This document shows, piece by piece, positions 7,932-16,563 of a DNA stretch of 64,000 nt (position 1 is its first letter; each line of letters opens with the position of its first letter). A model generated the notes under the pieces. The model made no database searches. It was given only the letters and a program-made list of their open reading frames with translations, and was not told the origin of the DNA. This DNA is from Virgibacillus siamensis (lineage in GTDB: Bacteria; Bacillota; Bacilli; Bacillales; Amphibacillaceae): NCBI RefSeq assembly GCF_900162695.1, contig NZ_FUIH01000007.1:1612001-1676000 (forward strand), read 5' to 3'. A program made the translations under genes and the position numbers.

Positions 7932-8783
7932 TTACAGCTTAATCTCATACACTGGATATGTACCGAGAATTTGTACCTTGCAGCCTAACGCTTCCAGTTC
8001 AGCTTTGACGCCCGGAAAAAGTACATCATCAAAAGGCTGATTAACATCCACAATGAAAAAATAATTACCAAGACCGGTTTTCATCGGCCGTGATTCAATT
8101 TTGGACAAATTCATCTTGCGCCATGCGAATGCTGCAAGTACCTGGTACAGTGCCCCTGCATAATCGCTTGGGAGTGTTATCAGCAAGCTGGTTTTTTCGG
8201 TATTCACTTGATGATTCAACTGAACAAGACTTTCATCTTTGGCAATTACTGCAAATCGGGTATGGTTGTTGGGATAGTCGTGAATATCTTCCTTCCAAAT
8301 CTGAAGATCATATTCCTCAGCGGCAAGTTTATTTCCGATTGCTGCAATATTCCCATCGCCGGATCCAACCAATTCAGCTGCTCTTCCGGTTGACGTTGTA
8401 AAATTTATGTCAGCATCAGGTAAATATTTATGAATAAACTGATGACATTGTGCAATGGCGTGACTATGTGAATGAATTTCTTTAATATCACCCATATCAC
8501 CAGTAAATGCTTTATTTACAAGTAAATGCTGCTGTATTGGTACAACAATTTCTGCAATTACTGGCAACCGTACCTGATGGACCAGATAATCCACCGTTAA
8601 TTGAACTGTACCCTCGATTGCATTCTCAAGCGGTACAACGCCAATATCGATCTGATCATTACCGACTGCATCAATACATTCCGGAATGGTATCAAAACTG
8701 TGTTTATCTCCACCGTTAAATACTGAATCAACTGCTAATTTTGTAAACGTCCCTTTTGGACCTAAGTATCCTATGCTTCCCAC
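7932..8783 (-). CDS. pheA: prephenate dehydratase
   Basis: Converts prephenate to phenylpyruvate in phenylalanine synthesis. The protein has 283 residues. Its catalytic domain starts SIGYLGPKGTFT and includes TTSTGRAAELV and the NHTRFAVI motif. A C-terminal ACT domain (about 200-280) has the ESRP phenylalanine-binding motif. The start is GTG at 8783, 6 nt after AAGAGGGG, which yields the expected N-terminus; longer frames run into the obg 3' end. pheB, which lies between pheA and obg in B. subtilis, is absent. Confidence 0.95.
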   Translation of the reverse strand: MGSIGYLGPKGTFTKLAVDSVFNGGDKHSFDTIPECIDAVGNDQIDIGVVPLENAIEGTVQLTVDYLVHQVRLPVIAEIVVPIQQHLLVNKAFTGDMGDIKEIHSHSHAIAQCHQFIHKYLPDADINFTTSTGRAAELVGSGDGNIAAIGNKLAAEEYDLQIWKEDIHDYPNNHTRFAVIAKDESLVQLNHQVNTEKTSLLITLPSDYAGALYQVLAAFAWRKMNLSKIESRPMKTGLGNYFFIVDVNQPFDDVLFPGVKAELEALGCKVQILGTYPVYEIKL

Positions 8784-8811
8784 TATGTTCCCCTCTTTAC
8801 CATGTGTTGTA

Positions 8812-10092
8812 TTACTCAATAAACTCGAATTCAAAATCCATCAACCTGATAATATCTCCATCTTTTGCTCCACGTTTACGAAGTGCATCATCCACTCCCA
8901 TGCCACGAATCTGTCTGGAGAATCGCTGTACACCTTCATCCCTTGAAAAATCAGTCATTTTAAACAACTTTTCAATTTTTGGACCGGACAATACAAAAGC
9001 ACCATCTGAATCCCGTGATATGACAAAGGGTACTTCCTCTTTTTTAAAGCGGTAAACTACTTCTTCCTCCGCATTATCCGGTTCAGATGCTTGTTTAGGG
9101 ATTTTATCCAAGGTATCTGCTAATTCAAATAATATATCATTTAATCCCTGCTTTGTCAGAGCCGAAATGGCAAAAACGGGGTATTTCCCTGACACCTTAG
9201 CTTGAAATTCTTTTAAATTCTCTTCCGCACCGGGCATTTCCATTTTATTGGCTGCAATTATTTGCGGGCGTTCCACCAGCTTTGAGTCATATGCTTTTAA
9301 TTCTTCATTGATATTCAAAAAGTCATCATAAGGATCTCTGCCCTCTGTTGCCGCCATATCAACCACGTGAAGAATCACCCTTGTCCGTTCCACATGCCGC
9401 AAAAACTGATACCCAAGGCCAACGCCTTCGTGTGCACCTTCTATTAGTCCGGGGAGATCAGCAATCACGAAACTTCGCTGATCACCGGTTTCAACAACAC
9501 CAAGATTAGGTGCCAATGTAGTGAAATGATAATCAGCAATTTTAGGTTTTGCTGCACTAATAACGGAAAGCAGTGTTGATTTTCCGACACTTGGAAATCC
9601 TACCAGCCCAACATCCGCAATTAATTTCAGTTCAACCTTTATATGACGTTCAATTCCCGGTTCCCCATTTTCGGCAAAGGCCGGTGCCGGATTTTTTGGA
9701 CTGGCAAATCTTGAATTCCCTCTGCCTCCTCGTCCACCTTGGGCTATAACCGCTTCCTGATTATGCAAGGTCAAATCGGCAATAACTTCACCGGTATTCT
9801 CATCGTGCACGGTTGTCCCCGGCGGCACTGAAACAATCAGCGGTTCCGCATTTTTACCATGCTGGTTCTTGCTCATCCCATTTTCACCGCGTTTTGCTTT
9901 ATAATGTTTTTTATAACGAAAGTCCATTAATGTATTTAAGCCTTCGTCCACTTTAAAAATGACATTCCCGCCATTTCCTCCGTCTCCGCCGGCAGGACCG
10001 CCCTTAGGCACGTATTTTTCACGACGATAACCAACTAAGCCATTACCGCCATCCCCTGCTTTAACAAAAACACTAACCTGATCGACAAACAT
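8812..10092 (-). CDS. obg: GTPase Obg/CgtA
   Basis: Essential ribosome-associated GTPase linked to 50S maturation, the stringent response and sporulation entry. The 426 residues contain the glycine-rich Obg fold (1-158, with GGPAGGDGGNGGNV), a G domain with GFPSVGKSTL, DLPGLIEGA and ANKMEM, and a C-terminal OCT domain (about 345-426). It follows spo0B with an 11-bp gap, the standard Bacillus pairing. Confidence 0.98.
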   Translation of the reverse strand: MFVDQVSVFVKAGDGGNGLVGYRREKYVPKGGPAGGDGGNGGNVIFKVDEGLNTLMDFRYKKHYKAKRGENGMSKNQHGKNAEPLIVSVPPGTTVHDENTGEVIADLTLHNQEAVIAQGGRGGRGNSRFASPKNPAPAFAENGEPGIERHIKVELKLIADVGLVGFPSVGKSTLLSVISAAKPKIADYHFTTLAPNLGVVETGDQRSFVIADLPGLIEGAHEGVGLGYQFLRHVERTRVILHVVDMAATEGRDPYDDFLNINEELKAYDSKLVERPQIIAANKMEMPGAEENLKEFQAKVSGKYPVFAISALTKQGLNDILFELADTLDKIPKQASEPDNAEEEVVYRFKKEEVPFVISRDSDGAFVLSGPKIEKLFKMTDFSRDEGVQRFSRQIRGMGVDDALRKRGAKDGDIIRLMDFEFEFIE

Positions 10093-10103
10093 GGTTGTTC
10101 ACC

Positions 10104-10631
10104 TCACTTGCATGGAACCTCAAAGTTACATTCGATACCATTTTCACAATGGCTCACTTGTACAGGCATATCCATGCTTTCCTTACCATTTAATTTAAAT
10201 TCTGTAGCAAAAGTTCCTTCAATAAAAATATCAACGTTCATTCCTGAATGATCCGGCTTGTCACCCAACTGCAGGTGTATCGTATAAAGATTCATTTTAT
10301 CAGTTATTTCCGATACGTGCATCATAATCTGTTCACATTGCCTGACAAGTAGATTATCAGCCTTTTGTAAATCCCGCTGATTCGTATGTATTGTGTAGGA
10401 AAGTCTCACGTTCTCATAATACGTATTAAACTGCAAAATATAAAGAGCAAACGCTGGTGCATTTAAATTAACAAGCTTCCGTTCTTCATCAAGAAATTCC
10501 ATCAGTGCGTTCATTTTATTCTTTGCTTTTTCCGGTTTTTGCATGCTCAAATAACCTTGTACGACCTGCAAATGATTCAATAAATCATGCCGGTAGTGCC
10601 GTAAAAGATTAATCACATCTTCTTCGTTCAT
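10104..10631 (-). CDS. spo0B: sporulation initiation phosphotransferase Spo0B
   Basis: Passes phosphate from Spo0F to Spo0A in the sporulation phosphorelay. The 175-residue protein has the SpoOB-type helical hairpin with the RHDLLNHLQVVQGYLSM motif; His15 is the expected phosphorylated residue. The C-terminal half is a degenerate kinase-like ATPase fold without a nucleotide-binding motif. Its place between rpmA and obg matches B. subtilis and supports the call. Confidence 0.93.
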   Translation of the reverse strand: MNEEDVINLLRHYRHDLLNHLQVVQGYLSMQKPEKAKNKMNALMEFLDEERKLVNLNAPAFALYILQFNTYYENVRLSYTIHTNQRDLQKADNLLVRQCEQIMMHVSEITDKMNLYTIHLQLGDKPDHSGMNVDIFIEGTFATEFKLNGKESMDMPVQVSHCENGIECNFEVPCK

Positions 10632-10680
10632 TATTCATCCCCCAATAGTAAGATGAGTATAGCAGAAAATATAGTAAAAT

Positions 10681-10717
10681 AAAAACTCCAGCCACCCGGG
10701 CTGGAGTTTTTTTAAGC
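10681..10717. terminator. terminator between rpmA and spo0B
   Basis: A 12-bp stem (AAAACTCCAGCC 10682-10693 with 10699-10710) has T-tracts in both directions. On the minus strand it ends the rplU-prp-rpmA transcript before spo0B. Confidence 0.85.
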
Positions 10718-10722
10718 TAAAA

Positions 10723-11013
10723 CTATGCTTCTTTGGCAACCGGATAAACACTGACCTTTTTACGATCGCGTCCGTACCGTTCATATTTTACAACACCGTC
10801 AATTTTGGAGAACAACGTGTCATCTCCACCGCGGCCAACGTTTGTACCTGGATAAATTTTTGTACCGCGCTGACGGAACAAAATAGATCCACCTGTAACA
10901 AACTGGCCGTCTCCGCGTTTGGCACCAAGACGTTTTGACTCAGAGTCACGGCCGTTCTTTGTACTACCGGCACCTTTTTTCTGTGAGAAAAACTGCAAAT
11001 CAAGACGTAGCAT
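10723..11013 (-). CDS. rpmA: 50S ribosomal protein L27
   Basis: The 96-residue precursor starts MLRLDLQFFSQKKGAGST, the Firmicute form with an N-terminal extension that is cleaved after the two Phe residues by the protease Prp, encoded just upstream. The L27 core has GRDSESKRLGAKRGDGQ and GSILFRQRGTKIYPG. The ATG at 11013 follows AAGGAGGTG. The L27 N-terminus reaches the peptidyl transferase centre. Confidence 0.98.
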   Translation of the reverse strand: MLRLDLQFFSQKKGAGSTKNGRDSESKRLGAKRGDGQFVTGGSILFRQRGTKIYPGTNVGRGGDDTLFSKIDGVVKYERYGRDRKKVSVYPVAKEA

Positions 11014-11026
11014 TGACTGCACCTCC

Positions 11027-11356
11027 TTATTTATGTTCAATCTCTATAAACTGACGATACTCCTGTACAATCGTTTCCAGCGAAATGATCATGCCCTCAA
11101 ATAAGAGTTGGATTTGTTCCATCTTATCCTGCGCTACCGCTTCAGGTATCGTTACCCGAAGATAGCCGCCTTCTGATCCCTGATCAATTGCCAGTTTCGT
11201 ATCCGTCAATTCCATAACTGCATTGACTGCACCAAATGATACCGCCGAAACACCGGCACACACCAGATCGTAGCCGTATGGACCACTATCCGCATGTCCC
11301 GATAATTCAAAACCTGTTATTTGATTGTTTTTCCGATATACAGTTACATTAATCAT
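11027..11356 (-). CDS. prp: ribosomal-processing cysteine protease Prp
   Basis: Removes the N-terminal extension of ribosomal protein L27. The 109-residue protein carries the two family motifs, GHADSGPYGYDLVCAGVSA with His21 and Cys33 as the catalytic pair, and SGG-type loops further on. It sits between rplU and rpmA, as in B. subtilis (ysxB) and Staphylococcus. The L27 substrate here has the matching LQFF cleavage sequence. Confidence 0.95.
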   Translation of the reverse strand: MINVTVYRKNNQITGFELSGHADSGPYGYDLVCAGVSAVSFGAVNAVMELTDTKLAIDQGSEGGYLRVTIPEAVAQDKMEQIQLLFEGMIISLETIVQEYRQFIEIEHK

Positions 11357-11367
11357 ACGAAAAACCT

Positions 11368-11676
11368 TTACGCATTAATTTTATCAATTACTAATTTCGT
11401 ATATGGCTGACGATGACCTTGTTTGCGATGATAATTCTTTCTGCGCTTATACTTGAAAACAGTAACCTTTTTCTGACGGCCATGTTTTTCAACTTTAGCT
11501 GTAACAGTTGCGCCGCTTACGTATGGAGCGCCAACTTTCACATCATCTCCACCAACAAAAAGCACTTTGTCGAATGTAACAGCGTCATTTTCATTTGCTG
11601 CAACTTTTTCAATGTAAATTTCCTGACCTTCTTCAACCTTTACCTGCTTACCGCCTGTTTCAATAATTGCGTACAT
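11368..11676 (-). CDS. rplU: 50S ribosomal protein L21
   Basis: The 102-residue protein begins MYAIIETGGKQVKVEEG and ends with the basic segment KVTVFKYKRRKNYHRKQGHRQ(P)YT typical of L21. It binds 23S rRNA. First gene of the rplU-prp-rpmA operon, with an AAGGAGGTG ribosome site and an autoregulatory-type leader. Confidence 0.98.
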   Translation of the reverse strand: MYAIIETGGKQVKVEEGQEIYIEKVAANENDAVTFDKVLFVGGDDVKVGAPYVSGATVTAKVEKHGRQKKVTVFKYKRRKNYHRKQGHRQPYTKLVIDKINA

Positions 11677-11783
11677 ACCTGCACCTCCTTAATTAACTAA
11701 GACTCGCCATCACAGGTATTCAAATTTTGAATTTCAAAACCTGATCTGCGCGGTTGTAGCACTGGTGCTACGATGAATAACGT
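11677..11783 (-). ncRNA. ribosomal protein L21 leader
   Basis: The roughly 107-nt untranslated region between the rplU promoter and the rplU ATG contains a hairpin at 11756-11771 (GTAGCA paired with TGCTAC) and a longer imperfect hairpin bounded by CAGGT and ACCTG (11713-11743). Bacilli carry a known structured leader here, thought to bind L21 for feedback control. The assignment rests on position and hairpins, not on a covariance search. Confidence 0.65.
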
Positions 11784-11789
11784 ATTGAT

Positions 11790-11817
11790 ATTATCATGAT
11801 TGTTCAGTACTTGTCAA
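11790..11817 (-). promoter_or_regulatory. SigA promoter of rplU-prp-rpmA
   Basis: On the minus strand TTGACA (11812-11817) and GATAAT (11790-11795) are spaced by 16 nt, a near-consensus housekeeping promoter about 115 nt before rplU. Confidence 0.85.
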
Positions 11818-11835
11818 GATGTGTCACGTAATCCA

Positions 11836-12702
11836 TTATGATGGACCACTGCCTACTTCTCCGATTGTCTTTTGGACATCCCGTTCATGGAAATAACTGT
11901 GCAGACAATCCATCTCATCAATTGACCTTCTTTGTGTTCCCGGATATTTAATATAAATAGGATGTTTCTTTTCACGATGAAATTTGCTGAAGACATGCAT
12001 TAAAACACTTTCATGTGATACCTCAATCGGCAATAGTCCCTTTACATATGTCTGACCATAATATCTCCTGAGCAAAAAACGAATAAATACATAATAGCGC
12101 TGCTTCCAGTCTGTTCTATTCTCCATCAGCAGAAAAAGAAACAACATAAAAGAACTGAGTGTAAATGACATGAAAAATAACTGAACGATCAACCCAATTA
12201 TACATGCTGCCATGGAGAATAGAATAACCTGGTCATACGCTTTCCTGTACGGGAGTTTATATGACAGAAGGAGAAATAAAAGCTTTCCCCCATCGAGCGG
12301 CCAAACCGGAAGTAAATTAAATACAAGAATAACCGTATTATAAAAAAGAGCCAAGTCAATAAGTGACAATGGAATGAATTCACCCTGTGCAAGCAATAGG
12401 AGAACCAAATAAATCAGCACATGTTGCAAAGGACCTGCAATTGTTACAAGTATTTCCTCATACAACGGTCTTGTACCATGCTCATCCGTATCCATTACCC
12501 CGCCGAAAATCCAGATCATAATCCTTCTAATCCGCCACCTGAAATAAACAGCCATTACATAGTGCCCCAGTTCATGCACCATTACAATAGCTAATATAAT
12601 AAATAGCGATACAAATGTCCCGGTTAAAAAAGAAATGACAAGAAAAACCATCAAAATCGGATGCAGTCGTATTTCCGGCAAGGCATTACGAAGCATCGTC
12701 AA
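11836..12702 (-). CDS. spoIVFB: stage IV sporulation intramembrane metalloprotease SpoIVFB
   Basis: Site-2-type protease of the outer forespore membrane that activates pro-sigma-K in the mother cell. The 288-residue protein has several membrane helices, the zinc motif HELGH (His43, Glu44, His47), the distal ligand in NLLPVWPLDGG (Asp137), and a cytosolic C-terminal CBS-like region (about 215-288). The reading frame overlaps the end of spoIVFA by 17 bp. Confidence 0.95.
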   Translation of the reverse strand: MTMLRNALPEIRLHPILMVFLVISFLTGTFVSLFIILAIVMVHELGHYVMAVYFRWRIRRIMIWIFGGVMDTDEHGTRPLYEEILVTIAGPLQHVLIYLVLLLLAQGEFIPLSLIDLALFYNTVILVFNLLPVWPLDGGKLLFLLLSYKLPYRKAYDQVILFSMAACIIGLIVQLFFMSFTLSSFMLFLFLLMENRTDWKQRYYVFIRFLLRRYYGQTYVKGLLPIEVSHESVLMHVFSKFHREKKHPIYIKYPGTQRRSIDEMDCLHSYFHERDVQKTIGEVGSGPS

Positions 12703-13462
12703 CTTTAATCACCTGAACCGGGTCAATAAATGTATGATTCTTTTCGATTGCAAAATAAACTGTCTTTTTCTCGGTTGTCGGTTTGAACGTTCCCAGCTTT
12801 TGTTTGGCATTCACGGGCTCGTACAAATGAATATTTATGTTGCTTAAATAGCCATAAGTTGTTTTACTGTTGTCAGCATGCTGGATAATTACCGTTTTAC
12901 CGGTATCGGGAAGATTGCCGGCGAAGATGACTACACCGTCACGCAAAGCGGTCACACTTGTCTGTTCTCCCGGTCTGATCATGATGCCTGTCCCATTTTC
13001 CTGAAAAGATTCTGAAACGCTTCCGGCAACAGGCATTGCGAGCGGTATTGCATCCTGTGTGGACGGCTCCTGATTAGGGGATATTGCCATTGGCTTCCCA
13101 AATGTATCCTGATACCACTTATTGACGCTGGCAAATGGAAACTCCTCCGTTAGAACACTGCCTGTCCATTTTTTAGGTTTCGTCAACCATTCCCCATCAG
13201 CCTGGAATAATAATGCGACCGCAATAAACAACGTTACAGACAGTAGTGCTTTCACAACAAGGGAGGAAATCCGTTTATCCTTTCTGCCGGAGGTGCCATT
13301 GAATGCACTGCTGTCGTGAAACATGGGAACATACCCATGCTTTTCTTCCTCCTGTGGGAATTCGGGAAAAACCTGTTTGGAAGTGCTGCCATGCTGACTT
13401 AAACCCCGCATCCGTTTCCGCTCATTGATTGACTTTCTTACTTGTTTAATTCCTTTGCTCAT
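12686..13462 (-). CDS. spoIVFA: stage IV sporulation protein SpoIVFA
   Basis: Scaffold that holds SpoIVFB and BofA together and keeps the protease inactive until engulfment ends. About 258 residues: basic N-terminus (SKGIKQVRKSINERKRMRG), one membrane helix (KALLSVTLFIAVALLF, about 80-97), and an M23/LytM-like domain (about 165-258) that lacks the metal-binding histidines, as expected for SpoIVFA. The ATG at 13462 has AGGG close upstream; GTG at 13474 is an alternative. An even longer frame has no support. BofA is not in the window. Confidence 0.9.
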   Translation of the reverse strand: MSKGIKQVRKSINERKRMRGLSQHGSTSKQVFPEFPQEEEKHGYVPMFHDSSAFNGTSGRKDKRISSLVVKALLSVTLFIAVALLFQADGEWLTKPKKWTGSVLTEEFPFASVNKWYQDTFGKPMAISPNQEPSTQDAIPLAMPVAGSVSESFQENGTGIMIRPGEQTSVTALRDGVVIFAGNLPDTGKTVIIQHADNSKTTYGYLSNINIHLYEPVNAKQKLGTFKPTTEKKTVYFAIEKNHTFIDPVQVIKVDDAS

Positions 13463-13548
13463 ATCCCTCACAACCCTCACCAAGCTTTTGTAAATTGTAT
13501 GAGACTTGATAAAAAGATATGAATAAAAGCATTTAACACCGTAACCGT

Positions 13549-13591
13549 CAAAAAAAAACATGCAACAAGTTTATGCCAAACTTGCTGCATG
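13549..13591 (-). terminator. terminator of minCD
   Basis: A 12-bp stem (CATGCAACAAGT 13559-13570 with 13580-13591) is followed on the minus strand by eight T. It separates minD from spoIVFA. Confidence 0.9.
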
Positions 13592-13603
13592 CCTGTAAGC
13601 AAT

Positions 13604-14401
13604 TTATGAACGTATTCCAAAAAACTCTTTCACTTTTTTAAATACACCTTTTTCCTCTTCCAAAGACTGAAGCGGAACAGTTTCCCCCAAAATCCTTCGT
13701 GCAATATTCCGATATGCTAACGAAGGCTTTGAGTTAGGCTGGAATGCAATTGGTTCGCCGCTATTTGATGCCTTAATCACTTGATCATCGTCAATGACAA
13801 TACCAATCAGATCAATTGCCAAAATTTGAATAATATCATCAATTGACAGCATATCCCCGCTTTTCATCATGTGGTTTCGGATTCGGTTGATTACCAGTTT
13901 AGGAGATTCAATTTCTTCATTCTCAAGTAATCCTATAATGCGATCCGCATCGCGCACACTTGACTTTTCAGGAGTCGTTACGACGATAGCTTTATCAGCG
14001 CCGGCGATTGCATTTTGAAAACCTTGCTCAATTCCCGCAGGACAGTCAATGACAATGTAATCATATTCCTGTTTAAGCTCTTCAATAATATGCAGCATTC
14101 CATCTTTTGTTACCGCGGATTTATCACTCGTCTGTGCCGCCGGAAGCAATGATAGATATTCAAATCGTTTATCCTTAATTAACGCCTGTTTCAGCCTGCA
14201 CCGCTCTTCAATAACATCAACAATATCATAGATTATCCGGTTTTCCAGTCCCATCACAACATCCAGATTCCGCAGTCCGATATCTGTATCAATCAGGCAA
14301 ACTTTTTTCTCCATCAATGCCAGTGCTGTACCTATATTTGCTGTCGTCGTTGTTTTACCAACTCCACCCTTGCCGGAAGTAACTACAATTGCTTCACCCA
14401 T
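13604..14401 (-). CDS. minD: septum site-determining ATPase MinD
   Basis: Membrane-bound ParA-type ATPase that recruits MinC to block division at poles. The 265 residues show the deviant Walker A GKGGVGKTTT (10-19), DTDIGLRNLDVVMG, DCPAGIEQGF, and a C-terminal amphipathic helix (GVFKKVKEFFGIRS) for membrane binding. The start is the ATG at 14401, preceded by AAAGGAG; an ATG 18 bp upstream contains that ribosome site. It overlaps the 3' end of minC by 8 bp. Confidence 0.98.
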   Translation of the reverse strand: MGEAIVVTSGKGGVGKTTTTANIGTALALMEKKVCLIDTDIGLRNLDVVMGLENRIIYDIVDVIEERCRLKQALIKDKRFEYLSLLPAAQTSDKSAVTKDGMLHIIEELKQEYDYIVIDCPAGIEQGFQNAIAGADKAIVVTTPEKSSVRDADRIIGLLENEEIESPKLVINRIRNHMMKSGDMLSIDDIIQILAIDLIGIVIDDDQVIKASNSGEPIAFQPNSKPSLAYRNIARRILGETVPLQSLEEEKGVFKKVKEFFGIRS

Positions 14402-15080
14402 TTTGAATTCTCCTTTCAAACCCGCTTAGGTCTTTTCGTTTATGTGAAAGAGCCTGTAGACGATCAATAACAATTTTATCCTGTTCCCCATCAATAAGGC
14501 CGCATTCCATATAAACGCCGTCAGCTTCATAGTCAGGCGCACGGCTAATATAATCTGCAATGCGCAGTTGTCCCGGTTTCATGTAGGAAGCGGCTATAAC
14601 GGCATCTGTATCACCATTTGAGCCTGCGTGCGCAATCCCAAGCAGACTCCCCATAACAAAAACATTGCCTGTTGTCACCACTGTTCCACCGGGGTTAACA
14701 TCACCAATCAATAATAAATCTCCTGTAACCTCCAAAACCTGTCCCGACCTGACGATACGGTGTATTGTTTTTACGTCACTTTCTTCTTTCCAGCTAATTG
14801 CATCCTGCTTTCGAATTACATCCGAATCGAACGTCTGGACCGTAAAATAGTTGTTATTGCTGATAAATTCGTCCAGTTGTGATTTTTGCTGTTCATTCAG
14901 ATAACGATTCCCGAGTTTTACAGTAACTGCTACTTCGGGCTCATCACTGTTCGGCTTATAAACCGACAGTTTTTCTTGCAGCTCATCCAGCACTTCATCA
15001 AATGAACATGCATCATTAATAAATAATGTGAGCCCCTCTTTCGTTCCTTTTATGGTAATCAATTGTTTGTTGTCCGGCAT
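14394..15080 (-). CDS. minC: septum site-determining protein MinC
   Basis: FtsZ-polymerisation inhibitor. About 228 residues: N-terminal FtsZ-inhibiting domain (1-105, with TIKGTKEGLTLFINDACSFDE) and C-terminal beta-helix dimer domain (RSGQVLEVTGDLLLIGDVNPGG, GSLLGIAHAG). The ATG at 15080 lies 8 nt after GAGGTG; the ATG at 15086 is only 2 nt from it. It is translated with minD and lies directly after mreBCD, the arrangement found in B. subtilis. Confidence 0.97.
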   Translation of the reverse strand: MPDNKQLITIKGTKEGLTLFINDACSFDEVLDELQEKLSVYKPNSDEPEVAVTVKLGNRYLNEQQKSQLDEFISNNNYFTVQTFDSDVIRKQDAISWKEESDVKTIHRIVRSGQVLEVTGDLLLIGDVNPGGTVVTTGNVFVMGSLLGIAHAGSNGDTDAVIAASYMKPGQLRIADYISRAPDYEADGVYMECGLIDGEQDKIVIDRLQALSHKRKDLSGFERRIQNG

Positions 15081-15118
15081 TTCCATTTCACCTCGTTAAG
15101 ACCTGGTCAATTTGAATG

Positions 15119-15664
15119 TTATAAGTACACAGATTTACTTCGCAGGTTGCTATCGTCCCGCCAATCAACAAGCCACCGTTTCATAAAAGGATACAAGAGC
15201 AGCATAAACAATAAATTCGCCAACACTGTTGGAAGCATCCGGTGTAACCAGTAAGTACCCCACTCCATTTCAGATAACCCCACCACAGAGAAAATCAGAT
15301 TTATGGAGGCTTCGGCCAACACAAGTCCTGTTAACCCCAGAACAATGGTGCCGAATATATTTGCATGCAGTACTTTTGTCAGACCGTGAATAATATAGAT
15401 AACCAATGCGTACGTGAACATATAAACTCCCAAAACACCTGTATACACAACGTCAATAAGCAAACCAAATACCAAGCCATATAATATTGACATATATGTA
15501 TCTTCCCGATCATAAAAGATAGCCATCATAACCAGGAATGCCAGCACCCAGTGAGGGACAATAACCAAGTTCCCTTTTACAAGTGTGGCCGGAAGAAGTT
15601 CCAATGCTACCCCTTCCAGTATCAGAAACAGGAATAAAATAAGTGGTATAATAAGCCGCTTCAT
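15119..15664 (-). CDS. mreD: rod shape-determining protein MreD
   Basis: Integral membrane partner of MreC in the cell-elongation complex. The 181 residues form about five hydrophobic helices with the ILYGLVFGLLIDVVYTGVLGVYM segment typical of MreD. Its ATG overlaps the mreC stop codon by one base (TAATG), indicating coupled translation. Confidence 0.93.
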   Translation of the reverse strand: MKRLIIPLILFLFLILEGVALELLPATLVKGNLVIVPHWVLAFLVMMAIFYDREDTYMSILYGLVFGLLIDVVYTGVLGVYMFTYALVIYIIHGLTKVLHANIFGTIVLGLTGLVLAEASINLIFSVVGLSEMEWGTYWLHRMLPTVLANLLFMLLLYPFMKRWLVDWRDDSNLRSKSVYL

Positions 15665-16551
15665 TATTTTTCTTCCTCCTTATCTTTTTTGGAGGATTCC
15701 TGTTCTTTTAGAACACGGTCAACCACAATAACATTATTGATTTCGTACATATCTGCTGCAGGTTCCACCAATGCAGTTCGTGTTAATCCGTATTTATCCG
15801 GTTTCACTTCTTTAACCGTTCCAATCAGGAGACCGGCGGGGAATACACCGCCCATTCCAGAGGAAACAACAAGTTCCCCTTCTTTTAAATTCTTATCGGA
15901 CTCCTCGATTATTTTAAACAATAAATTACCGGACTCTTTATCATATCCCTCGATAAGTCCAAAAATATCGTTACCTTTTTTCCGTGATATCGTCGCTGAT
16001 ATCCGGTTAAATTGATCAAATCCGGTCAAAAGCTGTACAGTAGATGTAAATTGCGATGCGGATTGGATTTTTCCAATCATTCCTTCAGCCGTAATTACAG
16101 CCATGTTTTCCCTTACACCATCCTGTTTTCCCTTGTTAATGGTAACATGCTCAATCCAGCGTTCAGGTGAACGGGATAGAACAGTTGCCTGAATCGGATT
16201 AAACTCACGGATTGATCCCGTTTCTGTTTTATCAAGCATTTTACGCAGTTCTTCATTTTCTTCTTTTAGTTCCTGCACTTCATAGATCAGCGTTTTATAT
16301 TGTGCCAGTTTTTCACGCAATATCTGATTTTCTGTAAATGTATCTTTCAGATCATCAATATTGGTAAAAACATTCGTTACAAAAGTCACCGGAGTATGTA
16401 TTACAGTTTGTGCCCATCCAACAGTATCTTTTACAAACTGTTCCGGAGTTGTCAGATTCTTCCTGTCTTGTAAGGAATATCCGATTAATGCAACAAGTAC
16501 AATAATCCCGATCAGCAGGATAAATAGTCGTTTTTTTTGGAAAAATGGCAT
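15664..16551 (-). CDS. mreC: rod shape-determining protein MreC
   Basis: Bitopic protein linking MreB filaments to peptidoglycan synthesis outside the membrane. The 295 residues have an N-terminal membrane helix (about 9-25), a coiled coil (about 72-115, VQELKEENEELRKMLD) and a beta-rich extracellular domain (about 120-275) with PERWIEHVTINKG and VVSSGMGGVFPAGLLIG. It ends in a charged E/K tail. Twelve bp downstream of mreB. Confidence 0.95.
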   Translation of the reverse strand: MPFFQKKRLFILLIGIIVLVALIGYSLQDRKNLTTPEQFVKDTVGWAQTVIHTPVTFVTNVFTNIDDLKDTFTENQILREKLAQYKTLIYEVQELKEENEELRKMLDKTETGSIREFNPIQATVLSRSPERWIEHVTINKGKQDGVRENMAVITAEGMIGKIQSASQFTSTVQLLTGFDQFNRISATISRKKGNDIFGLIEGYDKESGNLLFKIIEESDKNLKEGELVVSSGMGGVFPAGLLIGTVKEVKPDKYGLTRTALVEPAADMYEINNVIVVDRVLKEQESSKKDKEEEK

Positions 16552-16563
16552 ACGAACACCTTC

